Notes: a model not told the origin generated them from the sequence alone. Positions 26,034 to 36,503 are shown, counted from the stretch's first letter. The stretch: 64,000 nt of DNA from Salinimicrobium sediminis (GCF_900215295.1 NZ_OCMF01000002.1:496001-560000); one strand, 5' to 3'. Made by a program: numbers and translations.

Positions 26034-26915
26034 TTATTTTTTCACTGCTTTCCAAATCCTGCTGAAAAGCATGATGCATAGCAGGACAATAATTCCCACT
26101 ATTAGTCCTACAATGAATTCAGCAATTATTCCGGGGATAGGAAGATGCTCTACCAGCTCGTGCACGAAATGAAGGTTGTGGACAAAAATACCTCCTGAAA
26201 CCAGAAGTAAGGCAAGGGTTCCAATTACCGAAAGGCTTTTTATGATCTTAGGTAATGCAGCCACAAGGAAATGTCCAATCTTATCTGAAAACGAATTTTC
26301 CCGGTCATTATAATTAATAAGTTTGGTACCATATTCATCCATTCTCACGATAAGGGCAACAATTCCATAAACTCCCACTGTTGCCACGAGAGCAATAATC
26401 GTCACGACCAAGATCTTAGTGACAAGGGTTTCATCTACTACACTCCCCAAGGCTATTATAATGATCTCTACCGACAGAATAAAATCGGTCACAATTGCCG
26501 ACTTGATCTTCTCTTTTTCCAAACCCAGGATATCTTCTTTGGTCATTTTTTCAAGCTTTGGTGCTTCTGAAGGATGAGCATGCGGAAAGAAGTATTCGTA
26601 GATCTTTTCGGCCCCTTCATAAGCCAGATAGAGTCCTCCAATGACCAGGATGACTGTCACAGCGGCGGGTAAAAAGGCACTTAATAAAAAAGCCAGGGGT
26701 AAAATGATGAGTTTATTGAGAAATGATCCTTTAGTAATGGCCCAAAGGACGGGAAGTTCCCGGTCTGACACGAATCCGGAAGCTTTCTCGGCATTCACCG
26801 CAAGATCATCTCCCAATATCCCTGCTGTTTTTTTTCCGGCGACCTTAGACATCATCGCCACGTCGTCCATTAAAGTTGCTATATCATCCAGAAGTGCAAA
26901 AAATCCTGAAGCCAT
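26034..26915 (-). CDS. DUF808 family membrane protein (YedI-like)
   Basis: A 293-residue integral membrane protein starting MASGFFALLDDIATLMDDVAMMSKVAGKKTAGILGDDLAVNAEK, the exact signature of DUF808. Six or so membrane helices follow (about 65-90, 88-105, 140-160, 165-190, 225-245, 262-288). Conserved in many bacteria, proposed to be a stress-related inner membrane protein; function unknown. Monocistronic. Confidence 0.9.
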   Translation of the reverse strand: MASGFFALLDDIATLMDDVAMMSKVAGKKTAGILGDDLAVNAEKASGFVSDRELPVLWAITKGSFLNKLIILPLAFLLSAFLPAAVTVILVIGGLYLAYEGAEKIYEYFFPHAHPSEAPKLEKMTKEDILGLEKEKIKSAIVTDFILSVEIIIIALGSVVDETLVTKILVVTIIALVATVGVYGIVALIVRMDEYGTKLINYNDRENSFSDKIGHFLVAALPKIIKSLSVIGTLALLLVSGGIFVHNLHFVHELVEHLPIPGIIAEFIVGLIVGIIVLLCIMLFSRIWKAVKK

Positions 26916-27109
26916 ACTTTTTTAATTTTTAAGGACAGCAAGATAAGCCAAATAAAAAAACTGCTGCAGCTGTTTTAGCCGGGTTTAACTTATAGAAGAA
27001 TTGACGACACAGGAATGCCCAGGCCTAAAAAAGCATCTTCAAAGAAGCCATTTTAAGGAAGACATTTTCAGAAGACTTAAGAATTGAAAATAAAGTTTCT
27101 CCCAAACTT

Positions 27110-27745
27110 TTATTTTACATCAAAACTAAAGTGGTTCTGGGAATTATGTTCTTCAGGCTCCCCTATTGAGACTTTCCACCTGTCATAAGCCGCCTTTTTT
27201 AACCACTGCACTTCATAAACATCTTTAAGAGCAGGATCTTCGGCAGCAGCCCCTGCTAAGGAAGCTGCAAGCCTGTAATCTTCACTTTCCCTGCTGTGGT
27301 GAAGCACAAATGCTGCATGAAATTTATCCAGGGATTTCAACATATCCTTTCTGCCTAAAATGTCTTTGACCTGTTGTAACCTTAGGCTGTCCCGTTCTTT
27401 TAGCTTGCTAAAAATGTCAATATAAGATCTTAGTTGCCAGCGGTCCTTTTGATCTGTTTTATAGGCATGTTCCAGTTGCTCTGCGGGAAAGCCGGAGTAT
27501 TTCACAGCTTCCCCATAAGGCCTGAAGAGAGATACGAATATCCCGAAAAGAGAGATAGCTATCACAAAAAACGGAATTTTCAGGTACTTTGAATTTACTC
27601 TTTTAAAACTCCTAATGACACCGGTGACCACCAGGAAAATCAGGGCCAGGAGGACTATTGCAAGCAGAAAGAATTCGGAGGATTTGATTTGAAAGGATAG
27701 AAATGCAGTTAGCAGAACAAGGGCAACAATAGGTATACGCATCAT
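27110..27745 (-). CDS. Hypothetical membrane protein with DUF6624-like tail
   Basis: A 211-residue protein with three hydrophobic segments in the first 75 residues (2-20, 24-45, 56-75) and a soluble C-terminal part (about 80-211). That part, RDSLRLQQVKDIL...FHAAFVLHHS..EDYRLAASLAGAAAE...WLKKAAYDRWKVSIGEPEEHNSQ, resembles by eye the DUF6624 pattern (A-F-x-x-Q-H ... DR-x-x-x-x-G-x-P-Q). Function unknown. Encoded downstream of metF, separated by 82 bases with a small CCG-TTCG hairpin, so probably not in the methionine operon. Confidence 0.65.
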   Translation of the reverse strand: MMRIPIVALVLLTAFLSFQIKSSEFFLLAIVLLALIFLVVTGVIRSFKRVNSKYLKIPFFVIAISLFGIFVSLFRPYGEAVKYSGFPAEQLEHAYKTDQKDRWQLRSYIDIFSKLKERDSLRLQQVKDILGRKDMLKSLDKFHAAFVLHHSRESEDYRLAASLAGAAAEDPALKDVYEVQWLKKAAYDRWKVSIGEPEEHNSQNHFSFDVK

Positions 27746-27827
27746 TTTGATTGTGGGGATTTATAAATACGACGCCTAAAAGTCAATTTTGTTACTGTTT
27801 CCGGCTTTCTTCGGAAGCATAGAGGCT

Positions 27828-28784
27828 CTAGAAAACCTCCGAAGCTATCCTTCTTATATTTTCGCTTTTGCCCATGGAGTAGTAATGCAGTACAGGCACT
27901 CCCGCAGCCACCAGTTCCCGACTCTGTTGAATACACCATTCAATTCCCACTTCCTGCACCTCATTGTTGGAAGAACATTTTTCCACCTCTCGGACCAAAT
28001 CACAGGGAAGATCAACATGGAAACGGTGCGGGATAAGGCTTAGGTGTTTCTTAATGGAAATGGGTTTTAAACCAGGGATGATAGGAATATGAATTCCGCT
28101 TTTTCTGCATTTTTCTACAAATTCAAAGAACCTGGAATTATCAAAGAACATTTGGGTCACCACATACTCTGCTCCCGCTTCCTGTTTTGACTTTAGGTAT
28201 TGAATATCCCGATCCAGGCTGGGGGCTTCCATGTGTTTTTCAGGATAACCCGCGACTCCTATACAGAATTCAGTTTTATGGCCATTTTCCAGGGCCTCGT
28301 CCAGAAAATTTCCCTCATTCATTTCTGAAACCTGTTTCACAAGGTCACAGGCGTAACGGTGGCCGTCTGCTTCGGGTTTAAAATAGACTTCACTTTTTAC
28401 GGCATCTCCCCGTAAGGCCATCACATTCTGAATTTCCAAAAAGTCAAGATCAATGAGAAAATTTTCTGTGTCCTCTTTGGAGAATCCACCGCAAAGGATA
28501 TGTGGCACAGCATCTACTTTATATTTGCTCTGGATGGCTGCACAAATTCCCACGGTGCCAGGGCGTTTTCTTACCACTCTTTTCTCCAGAAGTCCTTTTT
28601 CCCGCTCAATAAATACATATTCCTCCCGGTGATAGGTCACATCAATGAACGGAGGCCTGAACTCCATGAGCGGATCTATCCCGTCAAAAATGCCCTGTAC
28701 ATTATGCCCTTTTAAAGGCGGAAGGATCTCAAAAGAGAAAAGAGTCCTGCCTCCGGCTCTTTCAATATGCTCTGTAATTTTCAT
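27828..28784 (-). CDS. metF: Methylenetetrahydrofolate reductase
   Basis: A 318-residue TIM-barrel flavoprotein: FSFEILPPLKG near the N-terminus with the catalytic Glu, FIDVTYH, ILCGGFSKEDTENFLIDLDFLEIQNVMALRGD, VAGYPEKHMEAPSLDRDIQYLKSKQEAGAEYVVTQMFFD, and PIIPGLKPISIKKHL. It forms 5-methyl-THF, the methyl donor of MetH. Twelve bases after metH-C, third gene of the operon under the SAM-I riboswitch, so all methyl-transfer enzymes of the methionine branch are switched off together by SAM. Confidence 0.96.
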   Translation of the reverse strand: MKITEHIERAGGRTLFSFEILPPLKGHNVQGIFDGIDPLMEFRPPFIDVTYHREEYVFIEREKGLLEKRVVRKRPGTVGICAAIQSKYKVDAVPHILCGGFSKEDTENFLIDLDFLEIQNVMALRGDAVKSEVYFKPEADGHRYACDLVKQVSEMNEGNFLDEALENGHKTEFCIGVAGYPEKHMEAPSLDRDIQYLKSKQEAGAEYVVTQMFFDNSRFFEFVEKCRKSGIHIPIIPGLKPISIKKHLSLIPHRFHVDLPCDLVREVEKCSSNNEVQEVGIEWCIQQSRELVAAGVPVLHYYSMGKSENIRRIASEVF

Positions 28785-28796
28785 TTGGTCTGCTTT

Positions 28797-31508
28797 TCAG
28801 TTTTTAGGAAGTTCATCTGTGATCGAAGGGCTTAACCACCTTTCAGCTTCCTCTAAGGTGATACTCTTTCTTGCTGCAAAATTCTTTACCTGGTCGCTGC
28901 AGATTTTTCCCACTCCAAAGTACCTGGCTTCGGGATTTCCGAAATAGTACCCGCTCACACTGGCAGCCGGCCACATGGCTAGGCTTTCCGTCAGCTTCAC
29001 ACCTATTCGCTCCTCTACATCCAGCACCTCCCAAATTGTCAGTTTTTCGAGGTGATCGGGACAGGCGGGATAACCGGGAGCAGGCCGAATGCCCTTATAG
29101 CTCTCTTTGATCAATTCCTCATTAGTGAGGCGCTCTTCTGCAGCATAACCCCAAATTTCTTTTCTCACCTTTTCATGCAGGTATTCTGCAAAAGCTTCAG
29201 CCAATCTATCGGCCAGGGCTTTGATCATAATGGAATTATAGTCATCATGGTCTGACTCAAATTTCTTTGCCAGTTCATCTGTTCCGAAGCCGGCAGTAAC
29301 ACAAAAGCAACCCATATAATCCTGAATTCCGGAATCTTTAGGAGCTACAAAGTCTGCCAGAGCAAAATTGGGTTTCCCTTCATATTTCTTTAGTTGCTGT
29401 CTCAGGGTGCGAAAAGTCTGAGTTTTTCCCCTTTCTTTAGAAGTTACAATTTCTACATCATCATCGTTCACGCTGTTTGCAGGAAAGAGCCCGTAAACAG
29501 CCTTAGCCTTTAAAAGTCTTTCTTTAAAGATCCTTTTCAGCAAAGCATTAGCATCAGAAAACAGAGATGATGCCTGCTCCCCTACCACTTCATCTTTCAG
29601 TATCTCCGGAAATCTTCCATGCAGCTCCCAACTTCTGAAAAATGGGGTCCAGTCTATGTATTTTTCAAGTTTTTCAAGCTCCAGGTCCTCAAGCACCTGT
29701 ATCTCCAGATTTTTAGGTTTTGTTATTTCAGTATTTTTCCAATCGATCCGGAACTTGTTTTTTCTCGCCTCCCCAATGGACAAATACTCTTTAACTTTAC
29801 TGCGCTTCTGAAAGTTCTGCCGGAATTTATCATATTCGGCCTTCAGGTCATCTATATACTTTTTCCGGCTGCTTTCCTTAAGCAGATCTCCCACTATGGT
29901 CACTGCCCGGGACGCATCATTAACATGCACCACAGCCTGCTTATATTGAGGATCGATCTTCACTGCAGTATGGGCCTTTGAGGTAGTAGCGCCACCTATG
30001 AGCAGAGGAATATGAAAATCCTGCCGCTCCATTTCCGCAGCCAGATGTACCATTTCATCAAGGGAAGGCGTAATAAGCCCGCTAAGGCCAATGATATCTA
30101 CATTTTCATTCTTTGCAGTCTCTATGATCCTTTCCGGAGGTACCATGACTCCGAGGTCGATGATCTCGTAGTTGTTACAGCCCAGTACAACACCTACTAT
30201 ATTTTTTCCGATATCGTGCACGTCACCTTTGACTGTGGCTAGTAAAATTCTCCCCTTCGCACCCCGGCCCCCGGAAGGGGCATTGGGGGCAGCGGCCTTC
30301 TCGTCATCGATAAAAGGCAACAGGTAAGCCACCGCCTTCTTCATCACCCTGGCAGATTTTACTACCTGGGGCAGGAACATCTTTCCGCTGCCAAAGAGAT
30401 CCCCCACCACGTTCATCCCTGTCATTAAAGAGCCTTCGATGACATCAATAGGTTTATCGGCTTGTTTTCGGGCTTCCTCAATATCTTCTGTGATATAGGT
30501 GTCAATACCTTTCACAAGAGCATGAGTAATGCGGTCCTGCAGGGATTTTTCCCTCCAGGAAAGATCCTGCTTACTCTCTTTTTTTGTCGCAACCACCTGT
30601 TCTGCTAAATTCAGCAGTCGTTCGGTGGCATCATACCGGCGGTCCAGGATCACATCCTCCACATGCTCCAGCAGATCTTCAGGAATATTATCATAGACCT
30701 CTAAAAGCGCCGGATTAACAATTCCCATATTCATTCCCGCTTGTATAGCATGGTAAAGAAAGACAGAATGCATGGCCTCTCTTACCGGATTATTTCCGCG
30801 GAAAGAAAAGGACACATTGCTCACTCCCCCGCTAAGGCTTACATGCGGCAGGTTTTCCCTGACCCAACGCGTGGCTTCGATATAATGAATGGCATTTTTC
30901 CTGTGTTCCTCCATGCCTGTCCCTACCGGAAAAATATTGAGGTCAAAGATGATATCCTCAGGAGGAAAATTCACTTTTTGAGTGAGCAGGTCATAGGAGC
31001 GTTTTGCAATTTCGATCCTTCTCTCATAGTTATCTGCCTGTCCAACTTCATCAAATGCCATTACAATCACTGCCGCACCATATCTCCTTATCTTTCGCGC
31101 CTGCTTCAGGAACTCCTCCTCCCCTTCCTTGATACTTATGGAATTGACCACACATTTCCCCTGCACCACCTGCAAGCCGGCTTCGATGATCTCCCATTTG
31201 GAACTGTCGATCATTACCGGAACTCTTGAAATATCAGGTTCCGAAGCGATAAGGTTAAGGAACTTTACCATGGCTGCTTTTCCGTCAAGAAGTCCGTCAT
31301 CCATATTCACATCGATGATCTGCGCGCCGCCTTCCACCTGCTCCCGGGCAATATCCAGGGCTTCTTCAAATTTTTCTTCATTAATAAGCCTCAGGAATTT
31401 TTTGGATCCTGCCACATTGGTACGTTCTCCCACATTGATAAAATTACTCTCGGGAGTTATTACCAAAGGCTCCAAACCGGACAGTTTTAATGCTCGTTTT
31501 CCAGCCAT
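28797..31508 (-). CDS. metH: Methionine synthase, folate/cobalamin/activation domains (split MetH)
   Basis: A 903-residue protein equal to MetH without its homocysteine domain. Order: pterin-binding domain (about 1-290, [47 protein letters not shown]), B12 cap (about 310-400), cobalamin-binding domain with [18 protein letters not shown] (His ligand), and the C-terminal AdoMet reactivation domain ending with [17 protein letters not shown] and [13 protein letters not shown]. It transfers methyl from methyl-THF to homocysteine together with the separate N-terminal gene 2 bases upstream. The split form is known from flavobacteria. Confidence 0.96.
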   Translation of the reverse strand: MAGKRALKLSGLEPLVITPESNFINVGERTNVAGSKKFLRLINEEKFEEALDIAREQVEGGAQIIDVNMDDGLLDGKAAMVKFLNLIASEPDISRVPVMIDSSKWEIIEAGLQVVQGKCVVNSISIKEGEEEFLKQARKIRRYGAAVIVMAFDEVGQADNYERRIEIAKRSYDLLTQKVNFPPEDIIFDLNIFPVGTGMEEHRKNAIHYIEATRWVRENLPHVSLSGGVSNVSFSFRGNNPVREAMHSVFLYHAIQAGMNMGIVNPALLEVYDNIPEDLLEHVEDVILDRRYDATERLLNLAEQVVATKKESKQDLSWREKSLQDRITHALVKGIDTYITEDIEEARKQADKPIDVIEGSLMTGMNVVGDLFGSGKMFLPQVVKSARVMKKAVAYLLPFIDDEKAAAPNAPSGGRGAKGRILLATVKGDVHDIGKNIVGVVLGCNNYEIIDLGVMVPPERIIETAKNENVDIIGLSGLITPSLDEMVHLAAEMERQDFHIPLLIGGATTSKAHTAVKIDPQYKQAVVHVNDASRAVTIVGDLLKESSRKKYIDDLKAEYDKFRQNFQKRSKVKEYLSIGEARKNKFRIDWKNTEITKPKNLEIQVLEDLELEKLEKYIDWTPFFRSWELHGRFPEILKDEVVGEQASSLFSDANALLKRIFKERLLKAKAVYGLFPANSVNDDDVEIVTSKERGKTQTFRTLRQQLKKYEGKPNFALADFVAPKDSGIQDYMGCFCVTAGFGTDELAKKFESDHDDYNSIMIKALADRLAEAFAEYLHEKVRKEIWGYAAEERLTNEELIKESYKGIRPAPGYPACPDHLEKLTIWEVLDVEERIGVKLTESLAMWPAASVSGYYFGNPEARYFGVGKICSDQVKNFAARKSITLEEAERWLSPSITDELPKN

Positions 31509-31510
31509 AA

Positions 31511-32527
31511 TTAAAGGGTTTCAGTTTGAAGGTTCCAATTAAGAGGCCTTGGCGGGTATTCCCGCGCTACCTCAGCAATGGCTTTGATATGCGCGGGAGT
31601 TGTACCACAACAACCGCCCAAAATATTTACCAGCCCCCTTTCCAGATATTCCCTGGTTTGGTTTGCCATTTCTTCAGGAGATTGTTCATATTCTCCAAAT
31701 GCATTGGGCAGGCCGGCGTTTGGATAAGCTGACACTCCATATTCAGTTTTCTGAGAAAGCACCTCCAGGTGCGGAGTCAATTGTTTTGCACCCAAAGCAC
31801 AATTGAAGCCCACGCTAAGCAACGGAATATGGGACACAGAAATGAGGAAAGCCTCGGCTGTTTGACCGCTAAGGGTCCTGCCTGAAGCATCGGTGATGGT
31901 TCCGCTTATCATTACCGGAAGATCCAATGCCAGTTCTTCTTTTATTTCATCTATGGCAAAGAGGGCAGCCTTGGCGTTAAGGGTGTCAAAAACGGTTTCC
32001 ACAAGGAGCACGTCCACTCCGCCATCAATCAGCGCTCTCGCCTGGTCTTTATAGGCTTTGTAGAGATCATCGAAGGTAATTGCGCGGTAGCCGGGATCAT
32101 TGACATTGGGAGACATACTGGCCGTTTTATTTGTTGGGCCAATGGCACCTGCAACAAATCGTGGCTTTTGAGGATCTTCAGCGGTAACAGCTACTGCCAC
32201 TTCCTTTGCGATCCTTGCCGACTCATAATTGAGTTCGTACACCAGTTCCTGCATTTGATAATCGGCCATTGCAATGGAGGTGGCAGAAAAAGTGTTGGTT
32301 TCTACGATGTCGGCACCGGCGAGAAAGTACTTTCGGTGGATCTCGGCAATAGCCTGGGGTTGAGTAATAGATAAGAGATCATTATTTCCCTGCAAGGGCA
32401 CAGGCCAATCCCGAAACCTGTTTCCGCGGAAATCGGCTTCTTTAAATTTATATTCCTGCAGCATAGTGCCCATGGCACCATCGAGGATCAATATTTTTTT
32501 TGAGAGAAGGTCTTCTAGTTTTGACAT
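31511..32527 (-). CDS. metH: Homocysteine methyltransferase domain protein (split MetH N-terminus)
   Basis: About 338 residues covering the zinc-dependent homocysteine-binding barrel: [15 protein letters not shown], the glycine-rich start, [12 protein letters not shown] with the first Zn cysteine and [14 protein letters not shown] with the other two. Start at ATG 32527 (MSKLEDLL) is preferred; the upstream ATG at 32542 and TTG at 32548 lie close to the end of the riboswitch leader. First gene of the metH-N/metH-C/metF operon. Confidence 0.94.
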   Translation of the reverse strand: MSKLEDLLSKKILILDGAMGTMLQEYKFKEADFRGNRFRDWPVPLQGNNDLLSITQPQAIAEIHRKYFLAGADIVETNTFSATSIAMADYQMQELVYELNYESARIAKEVAVAVTAEDPQKPRFVAGAIGPTNKTASMSPNVNDPGYRAITFDDLYKAYKDQARALIDGGVDVLLVETVFDTLNAKAALFAIDEIKEELALDLPVMISGTITDASGRTLSGQTAEAFLISVSHIPLLSVGFNCALGAKQLTPHLEVLSQKTEYGVSAYPNAGLPNAFGEYEQSPEEMANQTREYLERGLVNILGGCCGTTPAHIKAIAEVAREYPPRPLNWNLQTETL

Positions 32528-32572
32528 GAATAAAAATTGCATTATCAAAAAAGAAGAGGGAAAAGAATTCTT

Positions 32573-32673
32573 CGTTATCTATCCACAGGTCGTGGTAGAA
32601 TTTAGCACCTTCTCCCAACGGGAGGGTTGCCAAGGCTTCAAAGGGTCTAATCCCTCCACCTTTCTTGATAACT
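32573..32673 (-). ncRNA. SAM-I (S-box) riboswitch
   Basis: On the minus strand the leader reads TTATCAAGAAAGGTGGAGGG, then ACCCTTTGAAGCCTTGGCAACC, AAGGTGCTAAATTCTACC and a closing GATAAC. These are the invariant parts of the S-box: the K-turn region, the P2/P3 core GAAGCC-TTGGCAACC and the AAGGTGCTAA-TTCC-like strand; the P1 stem pairs GTTATC (32672-32667) with GATAAC (32579-32574). It lies 45 bases before metH-N. A short GAAGA/TCTTC stem with TTTTTT between riboswitch and gene (about 32549-32572) may be the expression platform. Confidence 0.95.
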
Positions 32674-32701
32674 GGTTAAGTATATTAAAGAACTTAAAGA
32701 A

Positions 32702-32731
32702 CAAATATAAGAGGTTTTGCACAAAATCCAA
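32702..32731 (-). promoter_or_regulatory. Promoter of the SAM riboswitch/met operon
   Basis: TATATTTG at 32702-32709 (minus strand) with TTG at 32729-32731, separated by 19 bases, i.e. the Bacteroidetes TTG-N19-TAnnTTTG arrangement. Predicted start of transcription is about 25 bases before the riboswitch P1 stem. Confidence 0.65.
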
Positions 32732-32749
32732 GCAGGAAGATCTATTCCA

Positions 32750-33757
32750 TTATTTGGGTATGGGCAAAACAAATTCGGCCAGCATTGGAAAATGATCAGA
32801 ACCAAAATCTCCCAGTCTCTCCAATTCTTTCAGTTGAAACTCCTCAGAAACAAAAAAATGGTCGAGAGGCCATCGCATAAAGAAGGAGTCGGCACTAAAA
32901 GAATTAAAAAGCCCCCTTCCGAGCCTAACATTCCGCAGGTCCCCTCGGTTTTCAAAAAATCTTGTGGTTTTTGACCAGGAGACATCATTGAAATCTCCTG
33001 CAACAATAGACGGTAACTGCTCTTTTGCTACAAGTGCACCTACTTTTGCCAGAGCAACTTCGCTTTCTCCAATATTATCCGGATATTTTTCACTTGGGAA
33101 AGGCGCAACAGGATGTATTCCGTGAAAAGCAAATTTTTGTCCTGAAGGCAAGGCCACAGTGGCATGGAAAGATGGAACATCGTCATGTTTTAAGAATCTT
33201 TTTTTCGCGTCATTTAAAGGTAGTTTGGAATAAAGAGCCATTCCATAAGCATTGTCTAAAGGATGTTCCATTCTATATGGAAATTCCGGATTAAGAATTT
33301 GAAGTTGCTTTACCCACCACGCGTCTACTTCCATAGCCAGGACCATATCGGGATCATGTTCTTCAATTAGCTGCAGGAATGCATCTGCATTCCGGTTGGA
33401 GATCAACACATTCGCGATCAAAAGTTTAAATGAAGAAGCTTTGGAGTGATTAATATCAGCGGCCGCAACCTTTTTTTGACCTACCAGGTAAGGTCCTATT
33501 TTTACGGAATGAATGATAATGGAACCTGCGAGACCGAGTACTACAAAAACAGAAATTGAAGTCCACCTCCATTTCAGGAACAGGATAAGGATAATACAAA
33601 GAAGAGAAAGCAGAAGATATTGCAGGCGTGGGAAATCCAAAATCTTCGCATACCAATAAGAAACATCATGAATTAAAGATAATCCACTAAGAAGGATCAC
33701 CAGAAAACCGACTCCCAAAATAATATTTAAAAAAACAGATCTAAGATTTACTTTCAT
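32750..33757 (-). CDS. Endonuclease/exonuclease/phosphatase family membrane protein
   Basis: A 335-residue protein with three N-terminal membrane helices (about 8-28, 43-60, 65-85) and an EEP domain facing outside (about 105-332). Catalytic motifs: LLIANVLISNRN, LAMEVDAWW, GIHPVAP, VAGDFNDVSWS, WPLDHFFVS and FGSDHFPMLAEF. EEP proteins of this membrane-tethered kind are hydrolases of phosphodiesters or lipids; substrate unknown. It is encoded just upstream of the methionine operon on the same strand but with its own terminator-free gap of 40 bases to the met promoter. Confidence 0.9.
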   Translation of the reverse strand: MKVNLRSVFLNIILGVGFLVILLSGLSLIHDVSYWYAKILDFPRLQYLLLSLLCIILILFLKWRWTSISVFVVLGLAGSIIIHSVKIGPYLVGQKKVAAADINHSKASSFKLLIANVLISNRNADAFLQLIEEHDPDMVLAMEVDAWWVKQLQILNPEFPYRMEHPLDNAYGMALYSKLPLNDAKKRFLKHDDVPSFHATVALPSGQKFAFHGIHPVAPFPSEKYPDNIGESEVALAKVGALVAKEQLPSIVAGDFNDVSWSKTTRFFENRGDLRNVRLGRGLFNSFSADSFFMRWPLDHFFVSEEFQLKELERLGDFGSDHFPMLAEFVLPIPK

Positions 33758-33983
33758 TTTAGAAGAGGTTATATAACAGGATTCAATAACTGCGGTAAAA
33801 GAATATTTTTCGAAAGTTACAGATTTAAGGAAGGAGAAATGTTAAGTTGAAAATAAAGTCATGAGGCGGGTGCACTTAAAATTATTCCCAACCTTCATTC
33901 CGGAGAAAATAACATTTTTCTCTAAAATTCTAATTTTCCCGTATTTTACGTACCGGCATACCAATTAACAATTATTGCAGCAA

Positions 33984-35045
33984 ATGAAAAAAAGTCAATC
34001 CAGAGCCTTTTCAGTATTTATTCTCATAGTGGGATCTTATTTTTTTATAAAAGGCATAGCAGCCGGCCAATCCTTTTTGGCTCCCCTGGTGACCGCTGTA
34101 ATTCTTGCGCTTATCGTCCTTCCGCTTTCCCGCAAAATGGAAGGCAGGATCATTGGCCGGAGCTTTTCCTCCTTCGTAAGTACTCTACTTATTTTTATTT
34201 TTTCCCTTTTCTTTTTCGCCCTCTGCTCCCTGCAGATCAAAAGTTTTGTAGATGACTGGCCGGAAATAAAAAGAACCATGGCGCCCGAAGTGGAGGAATT
34301 CAAGACCTTTCTTTTTGAACATACTCCTATGAGCAAGGAATCTCTGGAAGCCAACTATCCTGAAGGTTCCATTCCATTCCTGGACAAACCCCTTAATGAA
34401 GGAGCCCGTGCGCTTTCCTTTTTAAGGCAGGCAATGAATTTCCTGGGGGTTTACCTGCTTACCTTTATTTATATCTTCTTTATCCTTAATTACAGAAAGC
34501 ATTACAAGCAGTTCCTGCTAAGGCTTTTTCCGGATAGAAAAAAACATCATATAAAAAGGATCCTCGAAAAATCTGCAGAAGTGGTACAGGATTATCTTTT
34601 GGGAAGGTTGATCCTCATGTCCATTCTGGCCGTTTTATATTCCATAGGCTTAGGATTATCGGGAGTAGAGAATTATATATTGATAGGGATCATTGCTTCT
34701 CTTTTGACCCTAATTCCCTGGATAGGGAATATAATCGGGCTGGCTATGGCGATGGCTTTTGGATATTTGACTTCGGGAGATCTCAATGTGCTGTGGGGCA
34801 TCATCATTACTTTCACCGTATCTCAATTCCTGGAAAGCTATATCCTGCAGCCGTACATCGTGGGAGACAAGGTAGGGCTTCATCCTTTTTTCGTTATTAT
34901 TTTTGTGATTCTGGGGGGCGCCGTGTGGGGATTAATGGGAATGGTTTTGTCAATTCCGGTAATGGCTATAGTGACCATTGTTTTTCAAAATATTGATCCA
35001 CTCAATCCTCTCGGGTTTCTATTCGGAAAGGAAACAGAAGATTAA
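33984..35045 (+). CDS. AI-2E family transporter (PerM/UPF0118)
   Basis: About 353 residues with the topology of the AI-2E exporter family: two or three N-terminal helices (11-75), a soluble middle (85-140), and the C-terminal membrane half with the signature GLGLSGVENYILIGIIASLLTLIPWIGNIIGLAMAMAFGYL and FLESYILQPYIVGDKVGLHPFFVIIFVILGGAVWGLMGMVLSIPVMAI. Permease, substrate not known (many family members are not quorum-signal transporters). ATG at 33984 is preferred to the in-frame TTG at 33975. Divergent from the EEP gene. Confidence 0.92.
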   Translation: MKKSQSRAFSVFILIVGSYFFIKGIAAGQSFLAPLVTAVILALIVLPLSRKMEGRIIGRSFSSFVSTLLIFIFSLFFFALCSLQIKSFVDDWPEIKRTMAPEVEEFKTFLFEHTPMSKESLEANYPEGSIPFLDKPLNEGARALSFLRQAMNFLGVYLLTFIYIFFILNYRKHYKQFLLRLFPDRKKHHIKRILEKSAEVVQDYLLGRLILMSILAVLYSIGLGLSGVENYILIGIIASLLTLIPWIGNIIGLAMAMAFGYLTSGDLNVLWGIIITFTVSQFLESYILQPYIVGDKVGLHPFFVIIFVILGGAVWGLMGMVLSIPVMAIVTIVFQNIDPLNPLGFLFGKETED

Positions 35046-35065
35046 ATTTTTCCTGAAATTCTTTC

Positions 35066-35452
35066 CTATGGCTGAATATAGCTTATGGAATTAATTACTA
35101 CCGAATCCCCCGGAAATTGTTGACCGGGAAATACTATAAATCCAATTTCTTTGGAACGTTGAGGCACAAAGTCGATCTCCAGCTCTGCCTTGCCTGCAAC
35201 CTTCCCTTTATAGTAAAGCTCAAAACTTATTTTTGCAGCTTCCGCAGTTTTCTGTCCCATGTTCTCGATCTCCACTTTATATTTATTACCTGCGGAATTG
35301 GGGTCTTTTGTAAGGCTAACGAGGAGTTCAGGAGGGTTGCTATCATTCTGAAAGATCCGGAAGCCGAGATAGCTTAAAAGAATAATGAGGATTAGAATTC
35401 CACTGTAAAAGGTGATCGTTTCGAGGATGTTCCTTTCTTCTTTATTTGTCAT
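35066..35452 (-). CDS. TIGR02588-type small membrane-anchored protein
   Basis: A 128-residue protein with one N-terminal membrane helix (about 16-34, SGILILIILLSYLGF) and an extracytoplasmic beta domain (KYKVEIENMGQKTAEAAKISFELYYKGKVAGKAELEIDFVPQRSKEIGFIVF). I recognise the family TIGR02588, which always accompanies TIGR02587; the partner gene ends five bases upstream. Function unknown. Confidence 0.8.
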   Translation of the reverse strand: MTNKEERNILETITFYSGILILIILLSYLGFRIFQNDSNPPELLVSLTKDPNSAGNKYKVEIENMGQKTAEAAKISFELYYKGKVAGKAELEIDFVPQRSKEIGFIVFPGQQFPGDSVVINSISYIQP

Positions 35453-35457
35453 ACTTT

Positions 35458-36282
35458 CTATTTTCCAATAATTAATCTTCCTGCCGATGCACCCAGGGCT
35501 GCCGGTACGGCTAATACAATGACCTGCGCAATAATGATCTCTGCACTATTACCCGTCACCCTGCCAAAGAACCAGAGCATGATGAATGATACCAGAAGGG
35601 CAGAAAAGTAGCTCATGACCACCAGTAACAAGGTATGTTGCAGGTTAGGTTTCTCCTCCAGGGAGGTATTCCGGAAATCTATATATCCAAGGATCAACGC
35701 ACACAGCACCAGAGAGAGCAGCACCATAAGTAGGAGGTGAATAGGCGTACTCGCTATCGCAATGATGAGGATCTCATCTGTAGGGGCAACAGAAGATGAT
35801 ACTAAAACTCCGCCACACAGAGCTAAAACCAACATTTGTATTGTACTGCCTTCGTCCTTCTTCTTTCCGTTACCTACCCTATCGTCTTCCCCCAGCTGGG
35901 CCGTACCAACAGAAATACCTATGGCAACGATCATGGCTTCCACGATGACCTTACCTGCTATTTCTCTAAAAGACATAGTAAAGCCGACTTTATTGATCAG
36001 TAATAAAAACAGAAAGGTAACCACAAAGGACAGGCCTATTTCTTCCATCGATTCTCTGAAAAGATCTGCAGTAGAAATATCCTTTCTCACTCCCGCGTGT
36101 TTATTATAACCCAGCAGGAGTAAAAAGGTAAAGAGTACAAATCCTGCCAGTTTTAACGGGGAAGCTATAAAACCCGTCCACCATACCTCCATGGTATAGA
36201 GCAATGGCAGGCTAAATAGCAGGCCTCCAATGATGCCCCGACTGTATTCCTTGGCCGTATCAGCGACTCCTCTTTTATCCAA
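35458..36282 (-). CDS. TIGR02587-type integral membrane protein
   Basis: A 274-residue multi-pass protein with about seven membrane helices: EYSRGIIGGLLFSLPLLYTMEVWW, PLKLAGFVLFTFLLLLGYN, ESMEEIGLSFVVTFLFLLLINKVGF, the GKVIVEAMIVAIGISVGTAQLGEDD segment and four further helices. The TMEVWW motif and the acidic/charged insert GEDDRVGNGKKKDEG are typical of TIGR02587. Paired with TIGR02588 (5-base gap). The pair presumably forms a membrane complex; function unknown. Confidence 0.82.
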   Translation of the reverse strand: MDKRGVADTAKEYSRGIIGGLLFSLPLLYTMEVWWTGFIASPLKLAGFVLFTFLLLLGYNKHAGVRKDISTADLFRESMEEIGLSFVVTFLFLLLINKVGFTMSFREIAGKVIVEAMIVAIGISVGTAQLGEDDRVGNGKKKDEGSTIQMLVLALCGGVLVSSSVAPTDEILIIAIASTPIHLLLMVLLSLVLCALILGYIDFRNTSLEEKPNLQHTLLLVVMSYFSALLVSFIMLWFFGRVTGNSAEIIIAQVIVLAVPAALGASAGRLIIGK

Positions 36283-36503
36283 TCGTTCCTAATTTACTTA
36301 TGAATGTAAGAAATATATGATAAGCTGCTGCTGCTCCATAAGATCTTAACCCTTTTTTACAATTTTTCGATAACCGATACCGATGGTCTATTGCCTCTTC
36401 TGGAAAGATCCTCCGGTAAGATTTTGTATATTTCTATGATGAAGTCTGGCAAACTTCTATGTTACTGAAGGGTAAAGTTTAAATAAACCAAGCAAGAGCA
36501 ACA

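Noticed and set aside
32448-32633. 61-residue minus-strand ORF over the riboswitch
   Set aside because: The sequence is the SAM-I riboswitch; the ORF begins in its core.
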